DNA from: Photobacterium marinum
GTDB lineage: Bacteria; Pseudomonadota; Gammaproteobacteria; Enterobacterales; Vibrionaceae
Direction of reading: 5' to 3'
Assembly (NCBI RefSeq): GCF_000331515.1
Contig: NZ_AMZO01000013.1
Location: 1 to 64,000 of the forward strand
DNA: 64,000 nt
This document shows positions 50,347 to 60,034 of this stretch, one piece after another (positions within the stretch are counted from its first letter, which is position 1; every line of letters begins with the position of its first letter). The notes beneath the pieces are model-generated. The model was not told the origin of the DNA. It saw only the letters and a list, made by a program, of their open reading frames with translations, and did not search any database. A program made the translations under genes and the position numbers.

Positions 50347-50886
50347 ATGGATTTTTTAGGAAAAGAGCTGATTTTGGGTGGAGCTCGTTCAGGAAAAAGC
50401 AGCCTTGCAGAATCGCTGGCAGATAAGTCTGGGCTGGATGTGATTTATGTTGCTACTGCAACGGCTGGCGATGATGAAATGGTGGAGCGTATTGCGCGGC
50501 ATCAGGAGCAGCGACCTTCACAATGGCATCTCGTTGAAGAACCACTTAATTTGGCTGAAGTCATTCGCAAGAACAGTCGGGAAAACAATTGCCTGTTGAT
50601 TGACTGCTTAACATTATGGCTGACTAACTGCCTGTTTGGTGACGAAGCTAACGAAACTGACTGGTCATCATGTAAAAGCGATTTTCTTCAGGCACTTTTA
50701 GCGGCACCCGGTCGTATTATTATGGTGAGTAATGAAGTCGGGCAGGGAATTGTGCCCATGGGAGAAATATCCCGTCGATTTGTCGATGAGAGTGGTTGGC
50801 TACATCAGGCGATAGCCAAACAGTCAGAGCGGGTAGTATTTGTGACGGCGGGGATTCCTCAGGTCTTAAAAGGGCCAAAGTTATAA
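50347..50886 (+). CDS. cobU: Adenosylcobinamide kinase / guanylyltransferase CobU
   Basis: A 179-residue bifunctional enzyme that phosphorylates adenosylcobinamide and transfers GMP, in late cobalamin assembly. P-loop LGGARSGKSSLAESL at residues about 10-24; LLIDCLTLWLTNCLF near 80; signature VSNEVGQGIVPMGEISRRF near 126; FVTAGIPQVLKG at the end. First gene of a cobU-cobC-cobQ operon. No cobalamin riboswitch was recognised in the 230 bp upstream. Confidence 0.93.
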   Translation: MDFLGKELILGGARSGKSSLAESLADKSGLDVIYVATATAGDDEMVERIARHQEQRPSQWHLVEEPLNLAEVIRKNSRENNCLLIDCLTLWLTNCLFGDEANETDWSSCKSDFLQALLAAPGRIIMVSNEVGQGIVPMGEISRRFVDESGWLHQAIAKQSERVVFVTAGIPQVLKGPKL

Positions 50887-50900
50887 CAAAAGAGGGATAG

Positions 50901-51527
50901 ATGATGGATCAAACTAAAATCACGCGCATTGATTTTCTTCGTCATGGTCTTCCTGAAGGTGACGGATGTTTACGTGGTCATACTGATTTCCCGATTACGC
51001 CGCAGGGGCTGGAGCAAATGTGGTGTGCGGTTGAAGGCTTATCCGACGTTGAAAAAGTAGTGACGTCACCGCTTGTGCGCTGTCGGGAGTTTGCCGAACA
51101 ATTCGCAGGACGTTTTGAATTGCCGATAGAACCGGTCGAACACTGGAAAGAAATGAATTTTGGTCACTGGGACGGACAGAGTCGTGACAGTTTGTGGGAA
51201 AACTATGGCGAGACTCTGAGTCAGTACTGGCAAAACCCATGGCAGTCAAATCCTCATGGTGGTGAAAGTCTTCGTGAGTTTGATTACCGGATACAGCAGG
51301 CATGGGAAGCACTTCTAACACAAAATAGTGGTAAGCGATTGTTGCTTGTTACCCATGCCGGGGTGATGAAGCAGTTTTTACGTATTCTTTTAGATATGCC
51401 AGAGAACGCCAGCTACCTCCATCGAATGGAACTGCCTTATGCGGCGCGTTACCGTGTCACTGTTTTTCATGATGAAAATGGTAAAAACTGGCCTCAGCTT
51501 CAATGGCCGGTACAGCAGCAATTTTAG
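50901..51527 (+). CDS. cobC: Alpha-ribazole phosphatase-like histidine phosphatase CobC
   Basis: A 208-residue histidine phosphatase: RIDFLRHGLPEGDG (phospho-His), VVTSPLVRCREFAEQF, and VTHAGVMKQFLRI (second His). In this position, between cobU and cobQ, it most likely removes phosphate from alpha-ribazole-5'-phosphate or cobalamin-5'-phosphate. Fourteen bases after cobU, with AGAGGGATAG before the ATG. Confidence 0.88.
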   Translation: MMDQTKITRIDFLRHGLPEGDGCLRGHTDFPITPQGLEQMWCAVEGLSDVEKVVTSPLVRCREFAEQFAGRFELPIEPVEHWKEMNFGHWDGQSRDSLWENYGETLSQYWQNPWQSNPHGGESLREFDYRIQQAWEALLTQNSGKRLLLVTHAGVMKQFLRILLDMPENASYLHRMELPYAARYRVTVFHDENGKNWPQLQWPVQQQF

Positions 51528-51537
51528 TGAGATTTAA

Positions 51538-53016
51538 ATGCAATCAACAATTGAAGCCCTGATGGTGCAGGGAACAACATCGGATGCCGGTAAAAGTGTT
51601 CTGGCTGCTGGTTTGTGCCGGGTCTTGGCCAGAAAAGGTATCAAAGTTGCGCCCTTCAAGTCGCAGAATATGGCGCTTAATAGCGCAGTTACCCGTGATG
51701 GCGGTGAGATTGGCCGGGCTCAGGCCGTTCAGGCGCAGGCCTGTGGTGTAGAGCCAACGGTACATATGAATCCGGTGTTGTTAAAGCCGAACACTGATAT
51801 TGGTGCGCAGGTTATCGTCCAGGGTAAGGCGCTGGCGGATATGGATGCAGTCGGCTATCACAACTATAAAAAAGTGGTGATGGGGCCGATTATGGAATCA
51901 TTTTCGGTGTTGCAGCAGGAATATCAGACCGTCATTGTTGAAGGTGCTGGAAGTCCGGCGGAAATCAACTTACGTGAAAATGATGTCGCCAACATGGGCT
52001 TTGCTGAAAAAGCCGATATCCCGGTGATCATTGTTGCTGATATCGATCGTGGCGGAGTTTTTGCTCATTTGTTCGGCACGCTTGCTTTGCTCTCTGAATC
52101 AGAACAAGCACGGGTGAAAGGTTTCGTTATTAACCGTTTCCGTGGTGATATCAAATTGCTCGAGTCAGGGCTTGACTGGCTTGAGGAGAAAACCGGAAAG
52201 CCGGTACTTGGTGTATTGCCTTACCTTCATGGTTTGATGCTTGAAGCTGAAGATGCAATCAATGTTCAGCAGGTTGAAGCAGCAGAAGAGCAACTGACAG
52301 TGGTGGTGCCTGTTCTTACTCGCGTGAGTAACCATACTGATTTTGACCCGCTTCGAATGCACCCTCAGGTGAATTTGCAGTTTGTAGGTAAAGGGCAGCC
52401 GCTTCCGCCAGCAGATCTTATTATTATTCCGGGCACAAAAAGTGTCAGAAGTGATTTGGATTTCCTTCGCGAGCAGGGATGGGATCAACAAATTGCCCGT
52501 CATGTTCGTCTTGGCGGTAAGTTAATGGGTATTTGCGGCGGCTATCAGATGTTAGGCGAAACCATTGCTGATCCTGACGGCATTGAAGGTGATGCCGGAG
52601 AAAGTCGGGGGCTTGGTTACCTGAATACATCAACAGTGCTGGCACCTGAAAAGCAACTGAAACAGGTGACAGGTAAGCTAAAGCTGCCTGATCAGGATAC
52701 TGTTTCTGTCAGAGGTTATGAGATCCATGCTGGTGTAACTGAAGGTGTCAGAGCTGATGCCCCGCTGCAACTGACTGATGGCCCGGATGGTCAGTTAGGT
52801 TGTGATGACCAGGTGTTTGGTACTTATCTACATGGTATTTTTGAGCAGAAAGAAGCCTGCGATGCGATTTTGTCCTGGGTTGGTTTGGAAGCCACACAGA
52901 CACCGGATTTTGATGAGATGCGCGAAAAGGGCATCGATCGTGTTGCTGATACAATAGAACAGTATATGGATCTTGAGAAACTCTGGCCGGAATGGGCAGA
53001 GATGTTTGCTCCGTAG
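51538..53016 (+). CDS. cobQ: Cobyric acid synthase CobQ/CbiP
   Basis: A 492-residue glutamine amidotransferase that adds four amide groups to adenosylcobyrinic acid a,c-diamide. N-terminal ATPase part: [34 protein letters not shown] and [18 protein letters not shown]-terminal class I amidotransferase: nucleophile Cys in [12 protein letters not shown] near residue 332, and His in TYLHGIFEQ near 430. Ten bases after cobC; terminator follows. cobS and cobD are not in the window, so salvage genes are split. Confidence 0.94.
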   Translation: MQSTIEALMVQGTTSDAGKSVLAAGLCRVLARKGIKVAPFKSQNMALNSAVTRDGGEIGRAQAVQAQACGVEPTVHMNPVLLKPNTDIGAQVIVQGKALADMDAVGYHNYKKVVMGPIMESFSVLQQEYQTVIVEGAGSPAEINLRENDVANMGFAEKADIPVIIVADIDRGGVFAHLFGTLALLSESEQARVKGFVINRFRGDIKLLESGLDWLEEKTGKPVLGVLPYLHGLMLEAEDAINVQQVEAAEEQLTVVVPVLTRVSNHTDFDPLRMHPQVNLQFVGKGQPLPPADLIIIPGTKSVRSDLDFLREQGWDQQIARHVRLGGKLMGICGGYQMLGETIADPDGIEGDAGESRGLGYLNTSTVLAPEKQLKQVTGKLKLPDQDTVSVRGYEIHAGVTEGVRADAPLQLTDGPDGQLGCDDQVFGTYLHGIFEQKEACDAILSWVGLEATQTPDFDEMREKGIDRVADTIEQYMDLEKLWPEWAEMFAP

Positions 53017-53030
53017 GAATAATTTAAAAG

Positions 53031-53060
53031 AAAAACGGCTCACGATGAGCCGTTTTTTAT
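53031..53060 (+). terminator. Terminator after cobQ
   Basis: AAAAACGGCTCA - CGA - TGAGCCGTTTTTTAT: strong, bidirectional. Confidence 0.9.
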
Positions 53061-53102
53061 GCTTTATTTTCGTCCTGAGATAGGCTTCTGGGAAGCGACG
53101 GT

Positions 53103-54017
53103 TTAACGCTGTAGGTGTTTTTGACTGTGTAGTTCCAGTCGACTGAATAGAACAGACAAACCAAGGCAAAGGATCAGGTAACCAACACCAACCAGTAGCC
53201 AGATTTCAAAAATCAGACCGGATGAGTTGGCGATTTCACTGCCGACAAATGTCAATTCCTGGATTGAGATCAGAGAGATAATCGAAGAATCTTTTACCAG
53301 TGAGATGAATTGTCCGGCCAGCGGTGGAACAATCCCGGTCAGCGCTTGTGGGAAAATGATAAAACGGAAGCGGTCCCAGCGGGAAAGCCCCAAAGAATCT
53401 GCTGCTTCCCATTGTCCTCTCGCAATGGCATCAATACCTGAGCGGACTATTTCTGCAATATAAGCTGCTGCAATCAGCCCAACACAAAGTACGCCGGAGA
53501 ACAGGTTTTCCCATAGCTGAGCCGGGCCAAAGAGAAAGTCTTGAAGCCAGTTAATATCATGGCTGTAATTTCGCAGTATGTTTTCCAATCCAAGCGCAGG
53601 AACGAGTTGGCTTGAAATGAAAAAGTAAAAAATGAAGACGAAAACCAGTGGTGGGATATTACGAACCAGTTGGATATAAGCTTGTGCCGGCAATCGAAGC
53701 AGTGTGAGTGGAGAACGACGAGCCAGACCGAGTAACACGCCCAGAATTGCCGCAAAAAGCATTCCCCACATGCTTAGACGGATGGTTGCGATGAATCCCT
53801 GGAAGAAATAGGGCAACTCATCTGCTTTGCTTGGTGTAAAGATCAGGCTGAATGCTTTATCCCAGTTCCAATGGTAATGAATGCCGACAGAAGAGCGATA
53901 AACCAACCAGCCGAGAAAGCTGCTGAGCAGTGCAATCAGCAACCAATCCAGTTTGTTTAAACGGGATATTTCCGGGAAGGGCTTTCCCGGTAATGTTTGA
54001 GTTTGACTCTGAGACAA
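53103..54017 (-). CDS. Polar amino-acid ABC transporter permease (HisM family)
   Basis: A 304-residue inner-membrane permease with about five to six helices. The HisM/ArtQ domain starts near residue 72 (FFQGFIATIRLSMWGMLFAA) and has the ATPase-contact loop EAADSLGLSRWDRFRFIIFPQAL near residue 210. The N-terminal 70 residues are an extension with one helix (LLIALLSSFLGWLVYRS). It starts three bases after the binding-protein stop. The binding-protein gene is disrupted, and the ATPase gene is not in the window, so the transporter is probably inactive or poorly fed with substrate. Confidence 0.9.
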   Translation of the reverse strand: MSQSQTQTLPGKPFPEISRLNKLDWLLIALLSSFLGWLVYRSSVGIHYHWNWDKAFSLIFTPSKADELPYFFQGFIATIRLSMWGMLFAAILGVLLGLARRSPLTLLRLPAQAYIQLVRNIPPLVFVFIFYFFISSQLVPALGLENILRNYSHDINWLQDFLFGPAQLWENLFSGVLCVGLIAAAYIAEIVRSGIDAIARGQWEAADSLGLSRWDRFRFIIFPQALTGIVPPLAGQFISLVKDSSIISLISIQELTFVGSEIANSSGLIFEIWLLVGVGYLILCLGLSVLFSRLELHSQKHLQR

Positions 54018-54020
54018 AAT

Positions 54021-54536
54021 TTACTGTCCTTTCGCGATCTGATCTTGCCAGTCCAATGTCTTGAACCAGTAATCATGGCGTTCCTGCAGCCAGCCGTCTT
54101 CAGTGCGTAGCATGATCCAGTTGTTGAAAAAGTTCAGTAGATCAAATTCACCATGACGGATTGCAAAACCCTCAGAACCACGACTCAGGCGTTCAGTCAG
54201 TGGAACAAACAGTTTGTCATTGTACTGAATAGACATTTGCTCTGGTTTAGGTGACGAAGCAAGAACGGCATGAGCATTACCGTTTAATACTTCCTGGAAT
54301 GCCTGGGCATCGTCATCAAACTGGCGAAGTTTTGCTTTCGGGAAATACTTCTTGGCGGTTTGAACAGTGAAAGCACCACGGCGGACAGCGAGTGTCACAC
54401 TGCGCTTGTTGTAATCGGCGATATTTATTTTCTCGGCTGCTTTGTCTTTGTTCGCTGCAAGCTGAACACCTGAGTGAGCATACGGAGCGGTAAACAGCAC
54501 GCTCATATTTCTGGCCGGAGTGATCGACAATCCACT
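54021..54536 (-). pseudogene. Amino-acid ABC substrate-binding protein, 5' end cut by element
   Basis: About 170 C-terminal residues of a periplasmic amino-acid-binding protein (family SBP_bac_3): LSITPARNMSVLFTAPYAHS, AVRRGAFTVQTAKKYFP, and LRTEDGWLQERHDYWF. The signal peptide and first ~80-100 residues are missing. The frame reads on into the element as far as 54599 (MITLLLSVKGFIMVFSSSV), which is not part of the family. Homology starts exactly at about 54533, the presumed integration point. The missing 5' part should lie beyond the far end of the element. Confidence 0.87.
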
Positions 54537-54545
54537 GTCCCTAAC
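54525..54545. other. Presumed attachment junction of the element
   Basis: The switch from ABC-gene codons (LSITPAR..) to foreign sequence falls within ACAATCCACTGTCCCTAACA. Serine recombinases cross over at a 2-bp core, so a short identical sequence should flank the right end. Confidence 0.5.
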
Positions 54546-54597
54546 AGAACTACTAAATACCATTATAAATCCCTTAACAGAAAGTAGGAGCGTGATC

Positions 54598-56166
54598 ATG
54601 CCAAGAAAAGCAGTGCTATATGGACGTTACAGCACATTAGCCCAAGAAGATGGTAATAGCAGTGAACGTCAAAAAGAACTAGCTCAAGCAATAGCACAAC
54701 AAGAAAACCTTGAAATAATAAAGGTTTACTTCGATGAAGGCAAATCAGGTTATCACGGGGCGAACCTTGATGGTGAGCTTGGTGTTTTGCTAAAGGATAT
54801 CGAAAACGGAGTTATTGCTTCTGGCTATATTTTACTTGTTGAAGAACTTGATAGGCTATCGCGTCAGCATCTGTTCAAAGCACAAAAGCAGTTAACAAGC
54901 ATTTTAGAAAAGGGCATTGAGATATGGACTTATCTCAACGGTTCGTTGTGTAAATACAATTCAGAAAACCCGATGTTGCTACTCCAAGCTATTGTTAAAT
55001 CACAGTTAGCTTTTGAAGAGTCAGATAAGAAAGCGGCTAGGGCAAAAGATAACTGGAAGCGGAAATATGCTGACATTCGAGCTGGCAAGTTCACACGCGT
55101 AAAAGTTGCCTACTGGATAACTTCAAACATCGAAGCTAAGCGCTTTGAGCTTAATGAGTATGCGAAAGGCATTGAGAAAATATTTGAGCTGTATACCAAT
55201 GGCGTTGGTTTAATGGAAGTTGTTCGTTACTTGAATGAACACAATTACCCATTGGATGATCGGCATGTTCAAAAGCACGAAAATTCATGGGATAGGCATA
55301 AAGTCTTACAGGTGCTTAAAAACCCATCGACTTACGGAACGTTTAAGTCTTATGATGGCAAGTTCGTCAAACATGACTATTATCCTGCGGTTACAAGCAA
55401 AGATACATTCGATTTAGCAACTTCAATAAGGCTAAGCAGCTCGCACCAAAGTAAACATAAATCACACTTCGTAAACATGTTGTCAGGTCTGGTTGTATGT
55501 CCATATTGTGGTCATGGATTCATCTTGAATTACACCACTAATCGAGGGAAGCGATATTATGCACTGCGTTGTAACGCTGGTAGTGCGTGTTTTGCTCCAT
55601 CTATTTCATTGAAAAAGCTTGAACCACTCTTATTCAAATACCTGAGTGATCTGGATTGGAGCACGATATTTAAAAATGATGGTTTTGATAAAGATAAGTT
55701 GATATCTGATTTAGACAACGCGAAGAAGGAGCTAGTTAAGCTTGAAGAACTGTTTGAACGTTCTGGTTTCAACGTAAAACTAGGCGAAGCTGTTGCGTCA
55801 CAATCCCAAAAAATAAACAACTTACAAAAAGAACTAGATAGCATGTTAGAAGTTCATCCGGACTTCGATTTTGATGTGGATGCTTTGCTTGATGATCATG
55901 ATTTACGTGCAAAAGCTGCGGTGAAACTCAGAATGCTGGTGGATCACATTGAGCTGTATACATGCGGTGAGATGTTGGACTTTAGAAAGATCCCTAACTA
56001 TGACCCTAATCTGTTTAAGGAAGGTATTGCATTCAATAAGAAGAACTCACAGTTCCTAGTGATTAACTTCAAGCATAACGAAAAGCGTCAGATTGGTATC
56101 AGTTCAGATTATGTTGCGGGTGTTAATGACGGGGTAGTTTACCATTCAGGTGGTTTTTCTGCATGA
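54598..56166 (+). CDS. Large serine recombinase (integrase)
   Basis: A 522-residue site-specific recombinase. The catalytic domain starts VLYGRYSTLAQEDGNSSERQ, with the nucleophile Ser in GRYS, and has LLVEELDRLSRQHLF near residue 80. A recombinase domain spans about 165-280 (GIEKIFELYTNGVGLMEVVRYL). A zinc ribbon follows (VCPYCGHGFI ... LRCNAGSACF) and a coiled coil at about 370-425. It should integrate and excise the element. The ATG at 54598 is preceded by AGGAG; the frame is open upstream to 54520, but that part would cross the junction. It sits within 65 bp of the presumed attachment site, the usual position. Confidence 0.93.
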   Translation: MPRKAVLYGRYSTLAQEDGNSSERQKELAQAIAQQENLEIIKVYFDEGKSGYHGANLDGELGVLLKDIENGVIASGYILLVEELDRLSRQHLFKAQKQLTSILEKGIEIWTYLNGSLCKYNSENPMLLLQAIVKSQLAFEESDKKAARAKDNWKRKYADIRAGKFTRVKVAYWITSNIEAKRFELNEYAKGIEKIFELYTNGVGLMEVVRYLNEHNYPLDDRHVQKHENSWDRHKVLQVLKNPSTYGTFKSYDGKFVKHDYYPAVTSKDTFDLATSIRLSSSHQSKHKSHFVNMLSGLVVCPYCGHGFILNYTTNRGKRYYALRCNAGSACFAPSISLKKLEPLLFKYLSDLDWSTIFKNDGFDKDKLISDLDNAKKELVKLEELFERSGFNVKLGEAVASQSQKINNLQKELDSMLEVHPDFDFDVDALLDDHDLRAKAAVKLRMLVDHIELYTCGEMLDFRKIPNYDPNLFKEGIAFNKKNSQFLVINFKHNEKRQIGISSDYVAGVNDGVVYHSGGFSA

Positions 56167-56405
56167 GAGGCCATAGTGTGAAATTCTTATTGAGGTGCTT
56201 ATGGTATTCGTTATTACGTAGGGTTGACGAGAAGAAGGGGCAAATCAGAAGGGCAATGATTACACACTGTATACAGCGTATTGCTATGTAGCACTCTATT
56301 TTAATTGTAAGCCTCTGAGATAAAAGTATAATCCGCCAGCCAACTAAATGGTTGGCAGTATGCTTTTATATATGAATAAAAATTAATAAATTTGGAGATA
56401 AAAGT

Positions 56406-57617
56406 TTGAGTAGCAGATGGCGTGATGAGAAACAGGTAAAATCACTAATAAAGCAAATGAAAAAAATGCTAAAAATTTGTGATGATGGAAATGTTGCTCA
56501 GAAACCATACTTTGAATTAGTGGTAGATACTCTCTGGGGTTATGTAAAGCATAATAAAAAGCTAGACAATAATTCATCTTTTGACGTTTTTCATAAATCA
56601 GTTGTAACTGCTTATAAGAATAATGGTTTAAATGATATTAAAACCATACTTTCAGAATTTGATAAAGCAGTTTTAAATCTTTCGAAAAACGAATCAGAAT
56701 TTAAAATATTAATGTCTCTTGAAATGGATTGTGATCAACCATCATCTAGAGTTGTTAATGGTTGTAAGCTATCGTTTTATAAATCACCACCTAAGAAGTA
56801 TGCAAAAGCTGTATTAGTTAATGAAGATATTGCTTCCTATTTTGAGAAAGGCAATTTTTTGTATTCTGTGGTGTCTGTGTCTGCTCCTAATAGGAATTCT
56901 GCATTAGAAAAAGCAGATTCCGCGATAGATACCGTTCGTGCTATTTGGCATATGCTTTTTATAAAAAACTTCAATCTAGTGGGAGAAGATAAAGAATCTC
57001 AATATTGGAGTCGTTCTCTTACTCGATTAGGGAAGTATCATATTATTTATGATAAAAATGGTAAAATGCTAGATAATGGATTACTAGAGATTAAAAATCA
57101 CATTTCGTATCAAAGTTCAAGTGTGAGAGATATTTCTATTTTCAATAGAAATACAAACGTCTATTTAAGAAAGATCGCCAAAAGCCCATATAAAGAATTT
57201 ATTGAAAACGTTCTTTCTAATTATGTTTCTGCTGTTGATTGTGTTGATCTTGATTATAGGTTCATGAGGCTTTCTTCTACACTGGAAATTTTACTTAAAG
57301 CTGATCAAACAAAAGATCTTGTTAGGAAAGCAACATTTTTATATGAGGATAAAGAGCTCGAAAACATAATTTTAACCAATCTTAGAAACTCAAGAAATGA
57401 GCTGTCACACGTAGGCGTAACACCTCCAAATATTGAAATAAAGTGTTTCAAGTTGGCTCAATATATAGAGGACTTGTTGAATTTCTTTATCTTTAACCCG
57501 ATTAAGGCTGATAGGGTTCAGCAAATACATGATTTGTTATCATCGCCAACAGATTTAACTGTTATAGAATCGAAAATCAAACAGCTAGAAATGGCAAGAG
57601 AATACATGAAAGATTAA
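56406..57617 (+). CDS. Unknown protein with C-terminal HEPN-like motif
   Basis: A 403-residue soluble, lysine-rich protein. The last third is helical and contains NLRNSRNELSHVG (near residue 330), an R-x4-H pattern with preceding Asn/Arg like the active site of HEPN ribonucleases. The N-terminal two-thirds are unrecognised. It starts with TTG at 56406, supported by GGAG eight bases upstream. Cargo of a serine-recombinase element and neighbour of an ATPase gene, so a defence role is possible. HEPN assignment is by motif only; many HEPN-like proteins lack nuclease activity. Confidence 0.55.
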   Translation: MSSRWRDEKQVKSLIKQMKKMLKICDDGNVAQKPYFELVVDTLWGYVKHNKKLDNNSSFDVFHKSVVTAYKNNGLNDIKTILSEFDKAVLNLSKNESEFKILMSLEMDCDQPSSRVVNGCKLSFYKSPPKKYAKAVLVNEDIASYFEKGNFLYSVVSVSAPNRNSALEKADSAIDTVRAIWHMLFIKNFNLVGEDKESQYWSRSLTRLGKYHIIYDKNGKMLDNGLLEIKNHISYQSSSVRDISIFNRNTNVYLRKIAKSPYKEFIENVLSNYVSAVDCVDLDYRFMRLSSTLEILLKADQTKDLVRKATFLYEDKELENIILTNLRNSRNELSHVGVTPPNIEIKCFKLAQYIEDLLNFFIFNPIKADRVQQIHDLLSSPTDLTVIESKIKQLEMAREYMKD

Positions 57618-57642
57618 ATTACTAATAAATAATTTGTAATGA

Positions 57643-57672
57643 TGAAGCCACCTCCATATGAGGTGGCTATTG
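57643..57672 (+). terminator. Hairpin after HEPN-like gene
   Basis: GCCACCTC-CATAT-GAGGTGGC, 8-base stem, followed by a weak T-rich stretch (TATTGTTACT). The remaining ~260 bp up to 57932 are A+T-rich without a gene and probably hold the ATPase promoter. Confidence 0.6.
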
Positions 57673-57932
57673 TTACTGAGTAGTGTATAAATTAACTCTT
57701 ATCTCCTAACCTAACAATGATATCAGTTAGATGTTCAAGTTTAAGTTTTAACGGATATTACTTTCAAGGCTATCAATAGTTGTAGTCGTTAGGCATCTAT
57801 GTTTACGTTTTTACCTATTTACAATATAGCAATGAGATTGCGATCAAAAAAAACAGGTTGACCAGTAATTCAATTAATACACTAATAGGTGTAATGTTAG
57901 ATTCTTAGAATTTTCAATTTAAGCTGGTTGAT

Positions 57933-59492
57933 ATGAGCTCTTATAAATTTCGGAAAAATACGGAAATAGGTAAATTAGAAGCAGAAACTGACTCATTCTT
58001 ATCTTCATGTTTTTATGAATCTGACGTTTTTAAGGGGCTGATTAACTTTGATTATAGTGAAAGCAACCCTGACTTTACTCGACGCATAATTGTAGGAAGA
58101 ACAGGGAGTGGTAAAACTGCTCTTCTAAAACAGATTCTAGGGAGTGAATCCGTTAAAATACATGATACCATTGAAGCAGAAAACACCGTGTTTGAACATA
58201 TTAATAACAACGTGTTCATTTCAGGTTTAATGGAGAAAGGGATTGATTTAAGAGTATTCTATAAATCCCTATGGCTTCATGTATTGTTGGTAAAAGTAAT
58301 AAACCTTCTTTATAGATCTACATATGAGAGCTTTTTTGAATATATAAAAGGTTTGTATGGTAAAAATAAAAGACCATATAAGCCAGAAATAGCAAATGAA
58401 TATCTGGAAAGTTATAAAGATAATTTCTTTAATGAAAATATTGTTACCGAAATAAGTGACAAGATGCAGGCCGAGCTTTCAGGGAAGATAGGTTCTGGTT
58501 TGTTTAATTCGACTGGCAAAATTTCAGAAGAGAATTTTAAAAAGATTCAATCTGCAACGTCTAGTTATGTAAGCAAAGAACTATTAAGAAAACAAAAAGA
58601 GCTAATAAAGATAATAAAAACTGAGTTTTCTAATGAGAAACAAGTTAGAGTCATTATAAGCATCGATGACTTAGATAAGTCATGGCTAAGCTCTAGCTCA
58701 ATAAGGTATGATTTTATTAATGCATTGCTTGAGGCATTTAAAGAATTACTTGATGTTAAATCCGTTAAAATTCTGATATCAATTAGAACCGATATCATTA
58801 TGGGAATTTATCATAATAGCTTGCGTCAAGATGAAAAAGACCAATCATTAATTTATGCCATATCATGGAATAAGTGTGAAATTAGACAGATACTAGATAA
58901 TAGAATTAATTATTTGATAAAGAATCAATATCAGTCATCAAAGTGTGTAACTTTTTCAGATATATTTAACTTCAAGGTGTCCAATGAGAGTGCGGATGAA
59001 TTTATTATAAACAGAACAATGTTAAGGCCAAGAGATGCAATAAACTTTGTAAATCTATGTCTTTCTGAATGTGATGGTAGGGTCGAGCTGAACGAAGATA
59101 TTGTATTAGAGGCAGAAGAAAAATTTTATTCAGTTCGTAAAAAAGCATTAGTAAAAGAATGGAAAAGCATCTATTCTCACATAGAAGACTATTTGGACAG
59201 CTTATCATTCATTAAATATAAGTCTTTCAAAATATCTGAACTAACTGAAAGTGACAAGAATAGAGTTCTTAACTACTTAATAAATAGACCGAATACTAAC
59301 CCAGATGATGAAGAGCATAATAATAGACTGCTTGACTTCGAAGAGTTAGTAAAGGTTTGGTTTGTTGTTGGAATTATAGGGATAAAGAAATCCAATACAC
59401 TACTTATCTTCTCATCCTTCGAAAAACCAGAGCTAGACATTACTGATTTAAATAAAAAGTTTGAAATACATCCATTGTTTTTTAGAGAATAA
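57933..59492 (+). CDS. P-loop ATPase of unknown function
   Basis: A 519-residue protein. Walker A is RRIIVGRTGSGKTALLKQI near residue 50, Walker B is RVIISIDDLDKSW near 240, followed by VKILISIRTDIIMGIYH, a sensor-like region with Arg. The C-terminal half is helical, with a winged-helix-like end (FEELVKVWFVVGIIGI). The layout resembles STAND/Sll1717-type ATPases, often found in defence islands. It lies 315 bp after the HEPN-like gene in the same direction, with a hairpin between, so co-transcription is uncertain. Not a known phage or transposition protein as far as can be seen. Confidence 0.65.
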   Translation: MSSYKFRKNTEIGKLEAETDSFLSSCFYESDVFKGLINFDYSESNPDFTRRIIVGRTGSGKTALLKQILGSESVKIHDTIEAENTVFEHINNNVFISGLMEKGIDLRVFYKSLWLHVLLVKVINLLYRSTYESFFEYIKGLYGKNKRPYKPEIANEYLESYKDNFFNENIVTEISDKMQAELSGKIGSGLFNSTGKISEENFKKIQSATSSYVSKELLRKQKELIKIIKTEFSNEKQVRVIISIDDLDKSWLSSSSIRYDFINALLEAFKELLDVKSVKILISIRTDIIMGIYHNSLRQDEKDQSLIYAISWNKCEIRQILDNRINYLIKNQYQSSKCVTFSDIFNFKVSNESADEFIINRTMLRPRDAINFVNLCLSECDGRVELNEDIVLEAEEKFYSVRKKALVKEWKSIYSHIEDYLDSLSFIKYKSFKISELTESDKNRVLNYLINRPNTNPDDEEHNNRLLDFEELVKVWFVVGIIGIKKSNTLLIFSSFEKPELDITDLNKKFEIHPLFFRE

Positions 59493-59620
59493 TTAGACAG
59501 TCAGCTCTTTGCAACTTGATGAAGGCTACGGGCTAAACGAAAAGTTAAATCAATCATTAGCTGGTTTACTGAACTGATTAAAGTTAGAATACCTATCTTA
59601 TCTACATAAAATTCAGAATT

Positions 59621-60016
59621 ATGACTGACGTATTCAAAACACTATTAAATTTACGTTCGCTGCGTGCAACTGCTCGTGAAATGACCGTAGAAGATCTTCA
59701 AGAAGGCTTACAGAAACTACAATCTGTGGTAACAGAAAGAGAAGAAACTGAAGCTGAAGAACGTGCTAAAAACAAAGAGCATGAAGAGAAGTTAAAATCT
59801 TATCGAGAAATGCTGATCGCTGATGGCATTGAGCCTGAAGAATTGATAGCTATGCTGGGTAAAGCCTCAAAAGCCAAACGTGCAGCTCGTCCAGCTAAGT
59901 ATAAATTCACAGTTGATGGTGAAGATCGCACTTGGACTGGTCAAGGTCGAATGCCTGCACCTCTAAAAGAAGCTATCGAGAATGAAGGAAAATCACTCGA
60001 TAATTTCTTGATTTAA
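59621..60016 (+). CDS. H-NS-family nucleoid protein
   Basis: A 131-residue H-NS homologue. The N-terminal oligomerisation helix set is KTLLNLRSLRATAREMTVEDL with a coiled coil of E/K-rich residues (about 35-70). The C-terminal DNA-binding domain has AKYKFTVDGEDRTWTGQGRMP, the TWTGQGR motif, and the end LDNFLI. H-NS proteins silence A+T-rich DNA. A copy on a mobile element may keep the element's own genes silent or offset the host H-NS. Monocistronic. Confidence 0.93.
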   Translation: MTDVFKTLLNLRSLRATAREMTVEDLQEGLQKLQSVVTEREETEAEERAKNKEHEEKLKSYREMLIADGIEPEELIAMLGKASKAKRAARPAKYKFTVDGEDRTWTGQGRMPAPLKEAIENEGKSLDNFLI

Positions 60017-60034
60017 TTGTTCATAAAGATCCCA

